Shown: positions 27,936-36,735, counted from the first letter of the stretch. The stretch is 64,000 nt of DNA from Geobacteraceae bacterium (GCA_024281055.1 JAMXLF010000070.1:1-64000); one strand, 5' to 3'. The notes: generated by a model from the sequence alone, not told the origin. Translations and numbers: made by a program.

Positions 27936-28970
27936 TCACCCCACATGTCTGTACAACAATTTACCTGCCACTTTAAGCAGCGGGAGCGGCATCCCGTTGA
28001 AAACCACACAGAGCCGTTTGCTCATCGGAGAAGAGGGGCCGGCGTAGCTTCCGCTCTTCGGATCGTACCTGAAATACCTTATTACATGCTCCTTGGCCCC
28101 CCATGCGGTCTTGAACCATCTCAGGCCGGTTGCGTCCTGGTCTGTTCTTCCCATGCAGAGGGTCTTGTATCCACTCTTCGCATAGTGCCTGATCGCCTCC
28201 CAGATGATGAGATTGACGGGTCTCATCTCCTGAAAACGCATATCCAACGCGGTGTATTTATGAATGGCGCTCTCTCCGAACTGGAAAAAGACCCCCCCGG
28301 CGACATATCTGTCGCCGTAGGAGGCGAGGATTACCATTCCGAGTCCTTTCTCTATCATGTGTTCATGGATCTTTCCGAAGAAGTGGAACGGTTGCGGGGG
28401 GAGACCGTGCCTCTTCCGGGTCACGCAGTGAAGCCGGTAAAACTCTCCGAGCGACTCGAGCGAAGTCGATATTTCGGCCTTGGCCCCCATTCTCAACGCC
28501 TTCCCGATATTTTTCCTCATGCAACTGCGCATGCCGGAGAGGAGCTCATCCTCATCGGCGCAAAGGTCCAGGGTATGGCCGACATAAGAATTGAAGCACG
28601 TCATGTCATCGGCAATATAATCATTCCCCCTGAACTCGATATATCTCCAGCCGCGCCGCTTTCCATACTCCTTCACGAACTCCATGGAGAGTTTCCTGTA
28701 TCCGTCATCAAGAAATATCGGCTCGCAATAATCCGTAAACGGAAGCGATACGCCGCGCCGCCCGGTCAGTATGCTCCTGATACCCATGACCGGAATCATG
28801 GCGGACAATCTGCCCCTTTCCACGATGCTGAAGTAAATCGGTTCATACCCATAGGACTCGGCAAGGACCCTTGCCCAGTTCGCTGAGTTGAAGAAAGCCC
28901 CCCGGTGCCCTTCCAGGATCAGGTCGTTCCATTTGCGGTACGATATCGGATTAATAATTTCCATCGGCAT
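27936..28970 (-). CDS. FemAB-family protein of XrtA/PEP-CTERM-associated type
   Basis: 344 residues; ATG 28970 or the ATG two codons later (MEIINPISY). FNSANWARVLAESYGYEPIYFSI, the LPFTDYCEPIF block, RKNIGKALRMGAKAEIS and ALDMRFQEMRPVNLIIWEAIRHYAKSGY (shown here in parts) match FemAB proteins of exopolysaccharide loci. The C-terminal GNAT half ends with LRWFKTAWGAKEHVIRYF. By family these attach an amino acid, but substrates in polysaccharide loci are undetermined. A short sequence starting with the same MEII-P-WNDL pattern lies at 34860-34943 and may be a remnant of a fourth copy. Confidence 0.75.
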   Translation of the reverse strand: MPMEIINPISYRKWNDLILEGHRGAFFNSANWARVLAESYGYEPIYFSIVERGRLSAMIPVMGIRSILTGRRGVSLPFTDYCEPIFLDDGYRKLSMEFVKEYGKRRGWRYIEFRGNDYIADDMTCFNSYVGHTLDLCADEDELLSGMRSCMRKNIGKALRMGAKAEISTSLESLGEFYRLHCVTRKRHGLPPQPFHFFGKIHEHMIEKGLGMVILASYGDRYVAGGVFFQFGESAIHKYTALDMRFQEMRPVNLIIWEAIRHYAKSGYKTLCMGRTDQDATGLRWFKTAWGAKEHVIRYFRYDPKSGSYAGPSSPMSKRLCVVFNGMPLPLLKVAGKLLYRHVG

Positions 28971-29057
28971 TTATCTTTACGGCCACCCCTGAAGCAGCCG
29001 GCAATGGTCATTGCCGGTCATGGGCTCGCCATTATTGGATAATTTTTCTTTCTCCCG

Positions 29058-30167
29058 CTATATCACAGGGGGGTGCATCCCTGCTTCTTCCCCGTACCCC
29101 TTTTGTGCCGTCACGCATCCTTCCAACCGGTAAGGCACTTCAGCTTCACGCCCGGGAAGGCTCAAGAACCTTCGCAAGAGCTGGTAGCCGATCTCACTCA
29201 ATTTCAATAGTGCCGGGGCATGGACAAAGGTGTTTCTGCCGAAATTGACCAGCTCGCCGCCGAATTTCGCCTTGTAATCACGGACCCGGTATTCCTGCGT
29301 CGGTTTTCCGGCGCCGCCGAAGTCGTACTGCCGATAACCGTTATTGGCGCCCCATTCGAGGACATGCCACTGCAACAGCTCATTGGGCGTATATTCGCCA
29401 AGAGAACGGTCCACCCCCCCATACCAACCGTACATCACCTCTTTGTACAGAAGATCTATGGATGCCGCCGCCGGACGGCCATCGACCCTGGCCAGCGTGA
29501 ACCTGATCATCCCCTTGGGCTGCAGCAACGCGAAGGCCTCTTCAAACAGAGCGGGGCTGGCGAGAGGAACACGGGCCCCGGCATACGATTGGCGCAAGAG
29601 GCTATAGCATGCGGCCACCCCTTCAAGGTTTTTCACCTCTTCCACAACTACTCTGGCGGTTCGCAGCCCGCGCCTTATGGCCTTGCGGGTGCGAGGGCCG
29701 ATGTTCATAAGAATATCTTCCGGAGAGCGTCCCAGGTCGACCAGATAATTGAGATGGTCCTCGCGCATAAAACCGTTCTTACTGAGAACCGGCTGGTAGT
29801 CGTCCAGGTTTGCCAGATTCCGCAATTCGGTGAAAAGCGGCGGACCGCTCACGTCCCGCACATAAGCCCGGAGCAACAGGTCGAGCGCCTCCATGCCCTC
29901 CGGTTCCTCGCTGCAGAGGATGCTGCCAAAACCAACGGACCGCGTACATATCCTCAGGAACAGCTTCCCGAGCACCGTAATCCGCACAGGGAGCAAGAGC
30001 GCCAGTATCCTTCCATCGGCGGCGACGACGGCCCACAGATCAGGACAATACCCTTCTGCCTGTGCAAACACCCTGAACATTTCGGGAGTATGAAAGATGC
30101 TCCCGCCAGGGTGGTTGGCCACGAATTCTCCCCAGAGTTTTTCATCCAGCTCTCTGACGACTTTCAT
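29058..30167 (-). CDS. FemAB/GNAT-like transferase
   Basis: 369 residues; ATG 30167 overlaps the ATP-grasp stop as ATGA. N-terminal half: FVANHPGGSIFHTPEMFRVF; centre RTRKAIRRGLRTARVVVEEV; C-terminal half LARVDGRPAAASIDLLYKEVMYGWYGG and YDFGGAGKPTQEYRVRDYKAKFGG, which is the FemAB/BioF2-like acetyltransferase signature (FKxxFGG). Translational coupling to an ATP-grasp ligase suggests the two act in sequence: the ligase makes or activates an amide/peptide and the transferase places it. This link is inference. Confidence 0.7.
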   Translation of the reverse strand: MKVVRELDEKLWGEFVANHPGGSIFHTPEMFRVFAQAEGYCPDLWAVVAADGRILALLLPVRITVLGKLFLRICTRSVGFGSILCSEEPEGMEALDLLLRAYVRDVSGPPLFTELRNLANLDDYQPVLSKNGFMREDHLNYLVDLGRSPEDILMNIGPRTRKAIRRGLRTARVVVEEVKNLEGVAACYSLLRQSYAGARVPLASPALFEEAFALLQPKGMIRFTLARVDGRPAAASIDLLYKEVMYGWYGGVDRSLGEYTPNELLQWHVLEWGANNGYRQYDFGGAGKPTQEYRVRDYKAKFGGELVNFGRNTFVHAPALLKLSEIGYQLLRRFLSLPGREAEVPYRLEGCVTAQKGYGEEAGMHPPVI

Positions 30168-31390
30168 AACGGCTCCACTCTGCTGTAATCTCTCTTGCGT
30201 CTCTCTGCCGGGATCAGATAGAGACGGAGCGCCCTGGTCAGGTCCCCGATGAACGGGCCTGGATCATCCCAGGCAAACAGGGCGTCCACCTTGCGGCCGC
30301 ACACCGAACGCCACCAATCGCCCACGGTAAGCTCTCCGCGGCGCCAGTGATGCAGGGCGGACTGAAGGTCGCGCCGCAGATAGATCCACTTGGCGTCGCC
30401 ATAGTGCTGCTCGAGACACGGCGGCAGCGGCAGACCCACGGCGTCGCAATACATCGTGTAAACCAGCTCCACGCCACCAGCCTCGGCAATGGGGGAACGT
30501 CCGGTCGGCCGCCCCACATTGGGCTCAATGATGTAATGCCTTCCGTTGCGGCAGTCCTGTTTCATCTCCAGATAGCCAAGCCCGTGATAACCCACGTTCC
30601 GGAAGAGGCGGAGGGTTTCCTCCAGCACCTGATCATTTCGGCACTCTTCCCCCAGGCAACTTTCCCCTGTTTCCGGAGGCCACTGCCGCAGCTTGCGGGC
30701 GACAAAAGTCGCGACAGGCTCCGCAGCGGCATTGAAGTAACAGTTGCACGAATAGAGGCTGCTCACCGGACCCGCCACCCACTCCTGGGCAATCAGGACC
30801 TCGGACAGATGCTGATAGCGCCGGTAAACCGCGAGGAACTCCGCCGGGTCCGAAAGGAGATAGGCCTTGAGCCTGCTCTTTTTCTCCCACTCGGGAGTGC
30901 CGCTCAAAGGAGGTTTCAGCATGCATGGGAAATTCAGCTCGCGCGCGGCTTGTTCGGCATCATCCCTGCTCCGCAGGAAAAGGGTGCGCGGAATGGGGTA
31001 TCCGTTTTCAATGGCAAAGGTGTAAAAGCGGATTTTGTCCATTAGCATCTCCACCGTTTCCGGCGCGGGGAGAGTAATGTGGTACCAGGGCTCCAGCCTC
31101 CGGCGGTGGCGCGAGACCAGCAAGACATGCGGATCGGTACAGGGGAAGAGGACGGCCTTGGCGCCGAGCGACGGCCCCAGTTCCGCCAGGGAATCGATGA
31201 GCGCTTCGCTGGTCGTGTCGGTGAAGAGTATCCGCTCACAGAGCCGGGTTCGGCAGCAGTAATGGCGAGGATCCTTTGCTACGCCGATGACGGGGACCTG
31301 CCGGCGCGCCAGAATGCGGGCCGTCTGGATGCCATTCACATGGTCGAGCCCGATGACGATGGCGTACGGTGCAGTGGTGGCTCTTTTCAT
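30164..31390 (-). CDS. ATP-grasp superfamily carboxylate-amine ligase
   Basis: Start ATG 31390 (MKRATTAPYAIVIG) after CCGGAG; an earlier in-frame start adds 18 residues of poor quality. 408 residues. N-terminal pre-ATP-grasp domain (AIVIGLDHVNGIQTARIL), ATP-binding lysine in FPCMLKPPLSGTP, and the metal-binding end of the grasp fold in GLGYLEMKQD...YIIEPNVGRPTGRSP. It joins a carboxylate to an amine with ATP. Substrate unknown; the FemAB-like partner and the amino-sugar genes point to amide decoration of a sugar. It partly overlaps the end of the kinase-like gene at 31441 only if the upstream start is used. Confidence 0.75.
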   Translation of the reverse strand: MKRATTAPYAIVIGLDHVNGIQTARILARRQVPVIGVAKDPRHYCCRTRLCERILFTDTTSEALIDSLAELGPSLGAKAVLFPCTDPHVLLVSRHRRRLEPWYHITLPAPETVEMLMDKIRFYTFAIENGYPIPRTLFLRSRDDAEQAARELNFPCMLKPPLSGTPEWEKKSRLKAYLLSDPAEFLAVYRRYQHLSEVLIAQEWVAGPVSSLYSCNCYFNAAAEPVATFVARKLRQWPPETGESCLGEECRNDQVLEETLRLFRNVGYHGLGYLEMKQDCRNGRHYIIEPNVGRPTGRSPIAEAGGVELVYTMYCDAVGLPLPPCLEQHYGDAKWIYLRRDLQSALHHWRRGELTVGDWWRSVCGRKVDALFAWDDPGPFIGDLTRALRLYLIPAERRKRDYSRVEPL

Positions 31391-31440
31391 GGCGTTTCTC
31401 CGGTTGTCACAGGTTTCCGATTGCTGTATCCATTCCCTTC

Positions 31441-32142
31441 TCACCCGGTGTTCCGGGAGAGAGAACCGTTTGCGCCCATGGTCGCATGGAAAGCGATGAT
31501 CTTTTCCCTTACTTCTTCAAGAACCTTTTCCAGGGGCCGCCCGGCATCGATTACCACAAAGTTGCGCACCATCTTCCGGTTCCCGAGAATGGCCTCCCGC
31601 TGCTCCTCCAGGAGTTCTCCCGTCGCATCCCCCTTGCGGCCGGTAAGGACTTCCGGCGGGGCATCCAGAAAAATGACCAGGTCGGGCCGCGGATAGAACC
31701 ATTCAAATATCCGACGCTCCAGATGCTCGAAAAAGCGGCTCACCCTCGAGTTGTTCCGGTCCTCGCACTGGAAGAGGAAATGGCGGTCGAAAATGACGAT
31801 ATTCCCCTGCGCCCGGTAAATGATGGAGAGCAACTGGCGCCACCACGCCTCCGCCATACGATTCAGGAAGCGCGCCGCAACCCAGAGAATGCCCCGCTTC
31901 TTCTCTCCGTAATGAAGATGATCCGTCAAAGGCCCCTGGGTGTCTGCGGGCGCTCCGCCTCTTCCCCTGAAACGGAGTTTCAGGGCGCGGACCAGTCTCG
32001 ACGTGGGAAGCGCGACATCGCTGGAAATAACGCTTGTCCCCATGTAGAGGTATCTTCCCGGCCAGGGAAGGGATTTTTCCAGGAGCCTGGCGATGCTCGT
32101 TTTGCCGCTCCCGTCCCCCCCAACCAGCGCAACCGTGGTCAT
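31441..32142 (-). CDS. Thymidylate kinase-like P-loop protein
   Basis: 233 residues; ATG 32142 after GAGGTGAGACC. Walker A GGDGSGKTS at residues 8-16, an IVIFDRHFLFQCEDR block (DRx motif of dTMP kinases), and LVIFLDAPPEVLTGRKGD corresponding to the LID region. It resembles thymidylate kinases but has a long central insertion (WVAARFLNRMAEAWWRQLL) and lies in a polysaccharide cluster, so a small-molecule or sugar-nucleotide phosphorylation is as likely as dTMP phosphorylation. Substrate is not determinable. Confidence 0.65.
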   Translation of the reverse strand: MTTVALVGGDGSGKTSIARLLEKSLPWPGRYLYMGTSVISSDVALPTSRLVRALKLRFRGRGGAPADTQGPLTDHLHYGEKKRGILWVAARFLNRMAEAWWRQLLSIIYRAQGNIVIFDRHFLFQCEDRNNSRVSRFFEHLERRIFEWFYPRPDLVIFLDAPPEVLTGRKGDATGELLEEQREAILGNRKMVRNFVVIDAGRPLEKVLEEVREKIIAFHATMGANGSLSRNTG

Positions 32143-32154
32143 GGTCTCACCTCA

Positions 32155-32907
32155 TCATCCGGTCAGCGGTCTGGTGCAGAAGAAGATATTCTCGTCAGCC
32201 CGCAGACCATATTTCTCCCTGGTCTCAAGCGGGACATCCTGCGCCAGGTCCACCTTCACCCTGAAGCCGCACTCCTCCAGTCTGTCAACAAGGTCATGAC
32301 CATAGATCCTCACATGGGCGGCCTCGCCGAAGGCCCGTTCACGCTCCACGGCATCAGTGATCGCCGGGTCTTCATAGGTCTTCCGGTCCATCCGTGTCGG
32401 CACGGTTATCAACGCCCATCCTCCCGGCTTGAGAACCCGGTAGAGCTCACCCATCGCCCTGCGGTCGTCAACGATCTCCTCAAGCACATGCACGCACAGG
32501 GCTGCGTCAAAGCTGGAGGACCTTATGGTCATGGCCGTCACGTCCATTATGGCCGACACGTGGGGGCGGCGGATCAGGTCCACAGCGAAGTACCCAAGAT
32601 TCGGCATTGCCGTGAAGCGCCGCGAAAAACTGTACTTGGGCGCTACTTCCAACAGGCGGAGCGGCTCCGCAAAGAGGTTGGTCTTCTTTTGCAGAAAGAG
32701 CCATATCCGCCGATGTCTTGCCTTTGAATTGCAGCGTGGGCAATAGCTCAGGCTCCGTTCCCTGAACATGGTGCCAGCATCGGCAAATGCCCGCACGTGC
32801 CAGCCGCAGCAGGGGCAGGTATACTTCCTGCCGAGAAAAAACACCGCACGCAGCACCAGCAACATCTCCAGCAGCGGGAGCGGTAAAGTGAAACCATGTG
32901 CTTGCAT
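32155..32907 (-). CDS. Zinc-ribbon-containing SAM-dependent methyltransferase
   Basis: ATG 32907 (MQAHGFTLPL) is preferred since it follows the PEP-mutase stop at 32921; the frame is open 81 bases further up inside that gene. 250 residues. An N-terminal zinc ribbon (CPCC at 31-34 and CPRC at 56-59) precedes a class I methyltransferase core, with FDAALCVHVLEEIVDD and YRVLKPGGWALITVP as motifs II-III. The first SAM-binding motif is weak (LLEVAPKYSF). It sits directly after the PEP mutase, so it could methylate a phosphonate, a sugar or a hydroxyl group; which one is not visible. Confidence 0.75.
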   Translation of the reverse strand: MQAHGFTLPLPLLEMLLVLRAVFFLGRKYTCPCCGWHVRAFADAGTMFRERSLSYCPRCNSKARHRRIWLFLQKKTNLFAEPLRLLEVAPKYSFSRRFTAMPNLGYFAVDLIRRPHVSAIMDVTAMTIRSSSFDAALCVHVLEEIVDDRRAMGELYRVLKPGGWALITVPTRMDRKTYEDPAITDAVERERAFGEAAHVRIYGHDLVDRLEECGFRVKVDLAQDVPLETREKYGLRADENIFFCTRPLTG

Positions 32908-32920
32908 GGAGTTCTTCAAT

Positions 32921-33817
32921 TTAGCTACCTTGCGCGGTGTTTCCACCCGGCAGGTACCGGGTTTCCGCTTCATCCAGTTCCCCTGCATTCTGCAGGCGGA
33001 AGATCTCCTTTACCGTGGCGATCTCGTGCTCAACGGGCTCCAGTGAGCGCTCCCGGTTTATCAGGGTCGCTGCCTGCTGCATCGCGGTGATGCTCGCCCG
33101 CATCAGGTGGTTCGCCCAAATGATCACACTGACGCCTGCCTCGGAAAATACGCTGGTGGGGGTGGTGTAATAGGTCGTCGGAACGATCACCACCGGCGAG
33201 TTCCCCCGCCACTCCTTCATGAAAGCCAATATCTCATCGGGGCTGGACTTCTTGCTGTGGATCAGGATAGCGTCAGCACCAGCCCGGCGATAAGCCGTGG
33301 CCCGGCGGAGCGCCTCCGCCAGCCCTTGGCCGGTTATCAGCGCCTCGACCCGCGCTACGACGCAAAAATCGGCGTCGTGCTGGGTGTCTTTCGCCGCCTT
33401 GATCTTGCCGCAAAACTCGTCCACGTCAGCCAGCGGCTGCTGTTCACCCTTGATGAACGAGTTGGTCTTGGGAAACAGCTTGTCCTCGATGCACATGGCG
33501 GCTACGCCACGCTGTTCCAGTTTCCGCACCAGTCTGCGGACGTTGTTGAAATTCCCGTAACCGGTATCGGCATCCAACAGGATGGGGATACCGGAAGCGT
33601 CACTCATGAACTCCAGAACATCCAGGACCTGCGTCCAGCTCGCTTCATTGTTGTCCCGTACCCCCATGGCGGCGGAAATGCAAAGGCCACTTCCCCATAT
33701 TCCCTTGAAGCCGGCCTCTTCGACGATCCTGGCGCTAATGCCGTCATGCGCCTCCATCAGGAACTCTGTTTGGTCAGAGTTCAGCAACGTTTTGAACTGT
33801 GTCGTCTTCTTGCTCAT
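32921..33817 (-). CDS. pepM: Phosphoenolpyruvate mutase
   Basis: 298 residues, the normal length for PEP mutase; ATG 33817 after [21 protein letters not shown] at residues 81-89 supplies the metal-binding aspartates, and [10 protein letters not shown] at 111-120 is the EDKxxxKxNS signature separating PEP mutase from isocitrate lyase and methylisocitrate lyase relatives. [19 protein letters not shown] is the conserved N-terminal strand. The enzyme forms the C-P bond, PEP to phosphonopyruvate. That equilibrium is unfavourable and needs a pulling step, usually a decarboxylase, which is not in this window; the adjacent 2-hydroxyacid dehydrogenase is a candidate. A phosphonate group on the polysaccharide is inferred. 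Confidence 0.9.
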   Translation of the reverse strand: MSKKTTQFKTLLNSDQTEFLMEAHDGISARIVEEAGFKGIWGSGLCISAAMGVRDNNEASWTQVLDVLEFMSDASGIPILLDADTGYGNFNNVRRLVRKLEQRGVAAMCIEDKLFPKTNSFIKGEQQPLADVDEFCGKIKAAKDTQHDADFCVVARVEALITGQGLAEALRRATAYRRAGADAILIHSKKSSPDEILAFMKEWRGNSPVVIVPTTYYTTPTSVFSEAGVSVIIWANHLMRASITAMQQAATLINRERSLEPVEHEIATVKEIFRLQNAGELDEAETRYLPGGNTAQGS

Positions 33818-33843
33818 CGGTCACCTCCCTAGGCGTTTGTGTA

Positions 33844-34818
33844 TCACCCCGGAAAAGCCTGGACTCCATATCCCGAAATTGTCTTGTAGCTGGTATCGGC
33901 CGGGAATGAACTGACGGCCTCCACAACGCGGCGGCCGATCTCCCGTTGGGTATCTACGGCCATCGCGCCGATGTGCGGCGTAAGGATCACATTCGGCAGT
34001 CTCGCCAGGGGCGAAACTCTCCCCTCCCATTCCTGCTCGTGGACGTCCAGGGCAGCTCCTCGCAGCTGACCTCTTTCGGTCAAGGCCTCATACAAGGCCT
34101 TTTCGTCGATAACACCGCCACGCGCTAGATTGATCAGGTACGAACCGGGTTTCATGCGGGCAAACTCGGCAGAACCGATCAGCGTGCGCGTGCTTTCCTT
34201 GAGAGGAACATTAACGCTCAAATAATCGGCCTCCGTGAGTACTTGGTCAAACTCCACTATCTGGACACCTTTTTCATGGAACATCTGTACGCGTTCCGGA
34301 GAGGAGTGCTCGACGCATCCAATAACATTCATCCCCCAGGCAATTCCCATGTCAGCCAAGCAGCTGCCGATATTACCAACGCCGACTATCCCGAGCGTTT
34401 TGCCCAACAGAAGATGTCCATCCAGTTCATGCTTTGCCCAGCGGCTCTCGCGCATGGACCGGTCGGCCTCGAGCAGCCTGCGACTGAGCGCCAGCATGAA
34501 GGCGAACGCCATCTCCATCACCGCCCTTGCTCCAGGTTGCGGAATACGCACAAGTTTCAGCCCGCGCTGCTGCACGTAGTCGAAGTCTAAGTTGTCCAAC
34601 CCTGATCCTGCGCGGACAAGTAGCTTCAGGTCGGGCGCACATTCCATGAGCTGAGCGCTGATTTCCACGCCGCTGCGAAACACCAGAACCTCGCAGTCGC
34701 GGATGAGGGTCCTGAGCATTTCTTCCGTAACATCACGGAACGCGCAGACCACTTCATGATGTTCCTTGAGCACTTCAATGGCATCTTTGTCGATGGAACT
34801 TGCAATCATGATTTTCAT
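33844..34818 (-). CDS. D-2-hydroxyacid dehydrogenase next to PEP mutase
   Basis: 324 residues; ATG 34818 with AAAGGAG upstream. RAGSGLDNLD and the Rossmann motif GIVGVGNIG (residues 143-151) are typical of the phosphoglycerate dehydrogenase group. LINLARGGVIDEKAL carries the catalytic Arg and ILTPHIGA the catalytic His. It interconverts a 2-oxoacid and a D-2-hydroxyacid with NAD(H). Only 26 bases separate it from the PEP mutase downstream, so reduction of phosphonopyruvate to phosphonolactate is a reasonable inference; a 3-phosphoglycerate-dehydrogenase-like function is the main alternative. A second, diverged member is encoded at 50021. Confidence 0.85.
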   Translation of the reverse strand: MKIMIASSIDKDAIEVLKEHHEVVCAFRDVTEEMLRTLIRDCEVLVFRSGVEISAQLMECAPDLKLLVRAGSGLDNLDFDYVQQRGLKLVRIPQPGARAVMEMAFAFMLALSRRLLEADRSMRESRWAKHELDGHLLLGKTLGIVGVGNIGSCLADMGIAWGMNVIGCVEHSSPERVQMFHEKGVQIVEFDQVLTEADYLSVNVPLKESTRTLIGSAEFARMKPGSYLINLARGGVIDEKALYEALTERGQLRGAALDVHEQEWEGRVSPLARLPNVILTPHIGAMAVDTQREIGRRVVEAVSSFPADTSYKTISGYGVQAFPG

Positions 34819-34859
34819 GACCGGGTCATCTCCTTTGCGGGTAGTTTAGTCAGGCTCGT

Positions 34860-34943
34860 TCATGCGCGACATGACGAGCACCACTGCAACCTTTCCAAAA
34901 GGTCGTTCCAGTTTGACCCTTCTGCTGGATGTATTATTTCCAT
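34860..34943 (-). pseudogene. Possible N-terminal remnant of a FemAB-like gene
   Basis: In the 211-base gap between the aminotransferase and the dehydrogenase, a 27-codon reading frame starts MEIIHPAEGSNWNDLLE. The neighbouring FemAB protein starts MEIINPISYRKWNDLILE: the MEII, P and WNDL positions match at identical spacing, and TGGAACGACCT is shared in DNA. The similarity ends after about 18 residues and a stop follows. It may be the scar of a deleted FemAB copy; chance resemblance cannot be excluded. No other feature is seen in this gap. Confidence 0.3.
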
Positions 34944-35029
34944 CCCTATGGCGACATCATCATCGTACTTTGCTGCAATCTTCCGTCATGCATTCACCAC
35001 GTTCGCATAGCTTCCCCGGTGGAGTCAGT

Positions 35030-36208
35030 TTAACGGATGGCCAACGCTGCGCCCTGATTTGCCCGCCCCATCTTTGCCGCGGCATCGCCTTGCCGGAATG
35101 CGCAGTGACGGAAGTACCTGATTATGACATCGGCGACAAGCTCTATCTGTTCCTGACTCAATTCGGGGAACATAGGCAGGGAAACCGTTTCGTCGGCACA
35201 CTGTTCCGCCACCGGGAAGCTTCCCTTTGGCATGCCCATGAACGCGTACGCTTCCTGGAGATGAACCGGCACAGGATAGTGGATGCCGCAGCCGATGTCC
35301 TGCTGCGTCAGTTCATTCATGAAGGCATCGCGATTCGGGACGCGGACGGCGAAGATGTGATAGATATGCTTCGCGTAGTCCATCTCCTGAGGGAGAATCA
35401 GCCCGTCGACCCCGTTCAGATACGTGCGGTAAAGCTCCGCATTGCGTCTGCGGGCCTCGTTCCAGTCCGGCAGGTGTCGCAGCTTCACACCGAGGACTGC
35501 CCCCTGGAGGCCGTCCATCCGGCTGTTCACTCCGATCATTTCGTGGAAATACTTGCGGGACTGGCCATGGTCCCGCAGCTTTCGGATACGCTGTTCCAAC
35601 TCGGGCTGATTCGTTACCACTCCACCCGCCTCCCCGTAGGCGCCGAGATTCTTACCCGGGTAAAAGCTGAAGCATCCCGCGTCCCCGATCGACCCGGCCG
35701 GCCTCCCTCTGTATTCCGCCCCGTGGGCCTGGCAGGCGTCTTCGATGACAAGGAGTCCGTGTCTCTTGGCAATATCCATGATGGGGTCCATGTCGGCCAT
35801 CTGCCCGTAGAGGTGCACCGGGATGACGGCTTTCGTCCTCGGGGTGATCGCGGCCTCCAGCAGGTGCGGGTTCATGGTGTAGCTCTGCTCATCCACGTCC
35901 ACGAACACGGGGGTGGCGCCGCAGAGGCTGATCGCCTCCACCGTGGCGATGAAGGTGTTCGGCACGGTGATGACTTCGTCGCCCTGTCCGATGCCGGACG
36001 CCAGGAGCGCAAGCCAGAGGGCCTCGGTCCCGCTGCCTACACCTATGGCGTATTTGCACCGGCAGAACGCGGCGAACTGCTCCTCGAACCGCGTCACGAA
36101 CGGGCCGCCGGAAAAGGCGGTCGCGCCGATAACCTGGTGCAGGGCGACGTCGACTTCTTCAGAGATTGAGTGATACTGGGCTTTCAGGTCGAGAAACGGA
36201 ACTTTCAT
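35030..36208 (-). CDS. wbpE: DegT/DnrJ/EryC1/StrS-family PLP aminotransferase (WbpE-like)
   Basis: Start ATG 36208 (MKVPFLDL) after AAGGAGGAGG; the frame opens further up only within the acetyltransferase gene. 392 residues. GSGTEALWLAL binds PLP phosphate, VIEDACQAHGAEY supplies the PLP-stacking Asp, and SFYPGKNLGA carries the Schiff-base Lys186. The family transaminates nucleotide-linked keto sugars. With the oxidoreductase and hexapeptide acetyltransferase immediately upstream this fits WbpE of the UDP-2,3-diacetamido-2,3-dideoxyglucuronate pathway (3-keto to 3-amino). The gene assignment rests on this context. The 49-base overlap with the acetyltransferase suggests coupled translation. 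Confidence 0.85.
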   Translation of the reverse strand: MKVPFLDLKAQYHSISEEVDVALHQVIGATAFSGGPFVTRFEEQFAAFCRCKYAIGVGSGTEALWLALLASGIGQGDEVITVPNTFIATVEAISLCGATPVFVDVDEQSYTMNPHLLEAAITPRTKAVIPVHLYGQMADMDPIMDIAKRHGLLVIEDACQAHGAEYRGRPAGSIGDAGCFSFYPGKNLGAYGEAGGVVTNQPELEQRIRKLRDHGQSRKYFHEMIGVNSRMDGLQGAVLGVKLRHLPDWNEARRRNAELYRTYLNGVDGLILPQEMDYAKHIYHIFAVRVPNRDAFMNELTQQDIGCGIHYPVPVHLQEAYAFMGMPKGSFPVAEQCADETVSLPMFPELSQEQIELVADVIIRYFRHCAFRQGDAAAKMGRANQGAALAIR

Positions 36209-36698
36209 TGGCAGCCTCCTCCTTTGCCAGTTTTCGCATGAACCGGGCAGGATTTCCCGCCACGACGGTATCGGGCGGGACATCTTTCGTCACGACGCTG
36301 CCGGCTCCCACGATGGCGTTTTCCCCTATGGTGATGCCGCACAGCAGGGTCGAACTCGAACCGATCGAGGCGCCCTTCTTGATCAGGGTGGTGCCGACTG
36401 ACCAGTCGTCTTCCGTTTGCAGGGCGCCCCCGGCATTGGTCGCGCGGGGGTAGAGGTCGTTGATGAAGGTCACGTTGTGGCCGACAAAAACGTCGTCTTC
36501 GATGATGACTCCTTCGCAAATGAAGGTGTGGCTGGAAATCTTGCAATTCCTGCCGATCCTGGCGTTTTTCTGGATCTCGACGAAGGCGCCGATCTTCGAG
36601 TTGTCGCCGATCTCGCACCCGTAGAGATTGATGAACTTCGTCAGCTTGACGTTGCTCCCCAGTTTCACATCGTCAGCTACGCACAAATACTCGCCCAT
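36159..36698 (-). CDS. wbpD: Left-handed beta-helix N-acetyltransferase (WbpD-like)
   Basis: 179 residues; ATG 36698 after GAGGAGG. Hexapeptide repeats start early (VKLGSNVKLTKFINLYGCEIG) and continue to IGENAIVGAGSVVTKDVPPDTVVAGNPARF, the usual end of LbH acetyltransferases. VGHNVTFINDLYPRATNAGG contains the catalytic-region His and Asn seen in WbpD/WlbB 3-N-acetyltransferases. It would acetylate the 3-amino group of UDP-2-acetamido-3-amino-2,3-dideoxyglucuronate with acetyl-CoA. Its tail overlaps the aminotransferase start. Confidence 0.8.
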   Translation of the reverse strand: MGEYLCVADDVKLGSNVKLTKFINLYGCEIGDNSKIGAFVEIQKNARIGRNCKISSHTFICEGVIIEDDVFVGHNVTFINDLYPRATNAGGALQTEDDWSVGTTLIKKGASIGSSSTLLCGITIGENAIVGAGSVVTKDVPPDTVVAGNPARFMRKLAKEEAANESSVSRPESPVSLNL

Positions 36699-36735
36699 GA
36701 CATCCTCCTCGGTTCACTGTTATTCGTTCTGTTCG

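Noticed and set aside
32155-33817. Standard 2-aminoethylphosphonate pathway
   Set aside because: Only PEP mutase is present; no phosphonopyruvate decarboxylase or AEP transaminase was found in the window, so the full pathway was not claimed.
34862-36169. 435-codon frame on the plus strand opposite the aminotransferase
   Set aside because: Shadow of the wbpE-like gene; no domain, and the minus strand has full catalytic motifs and a good start.
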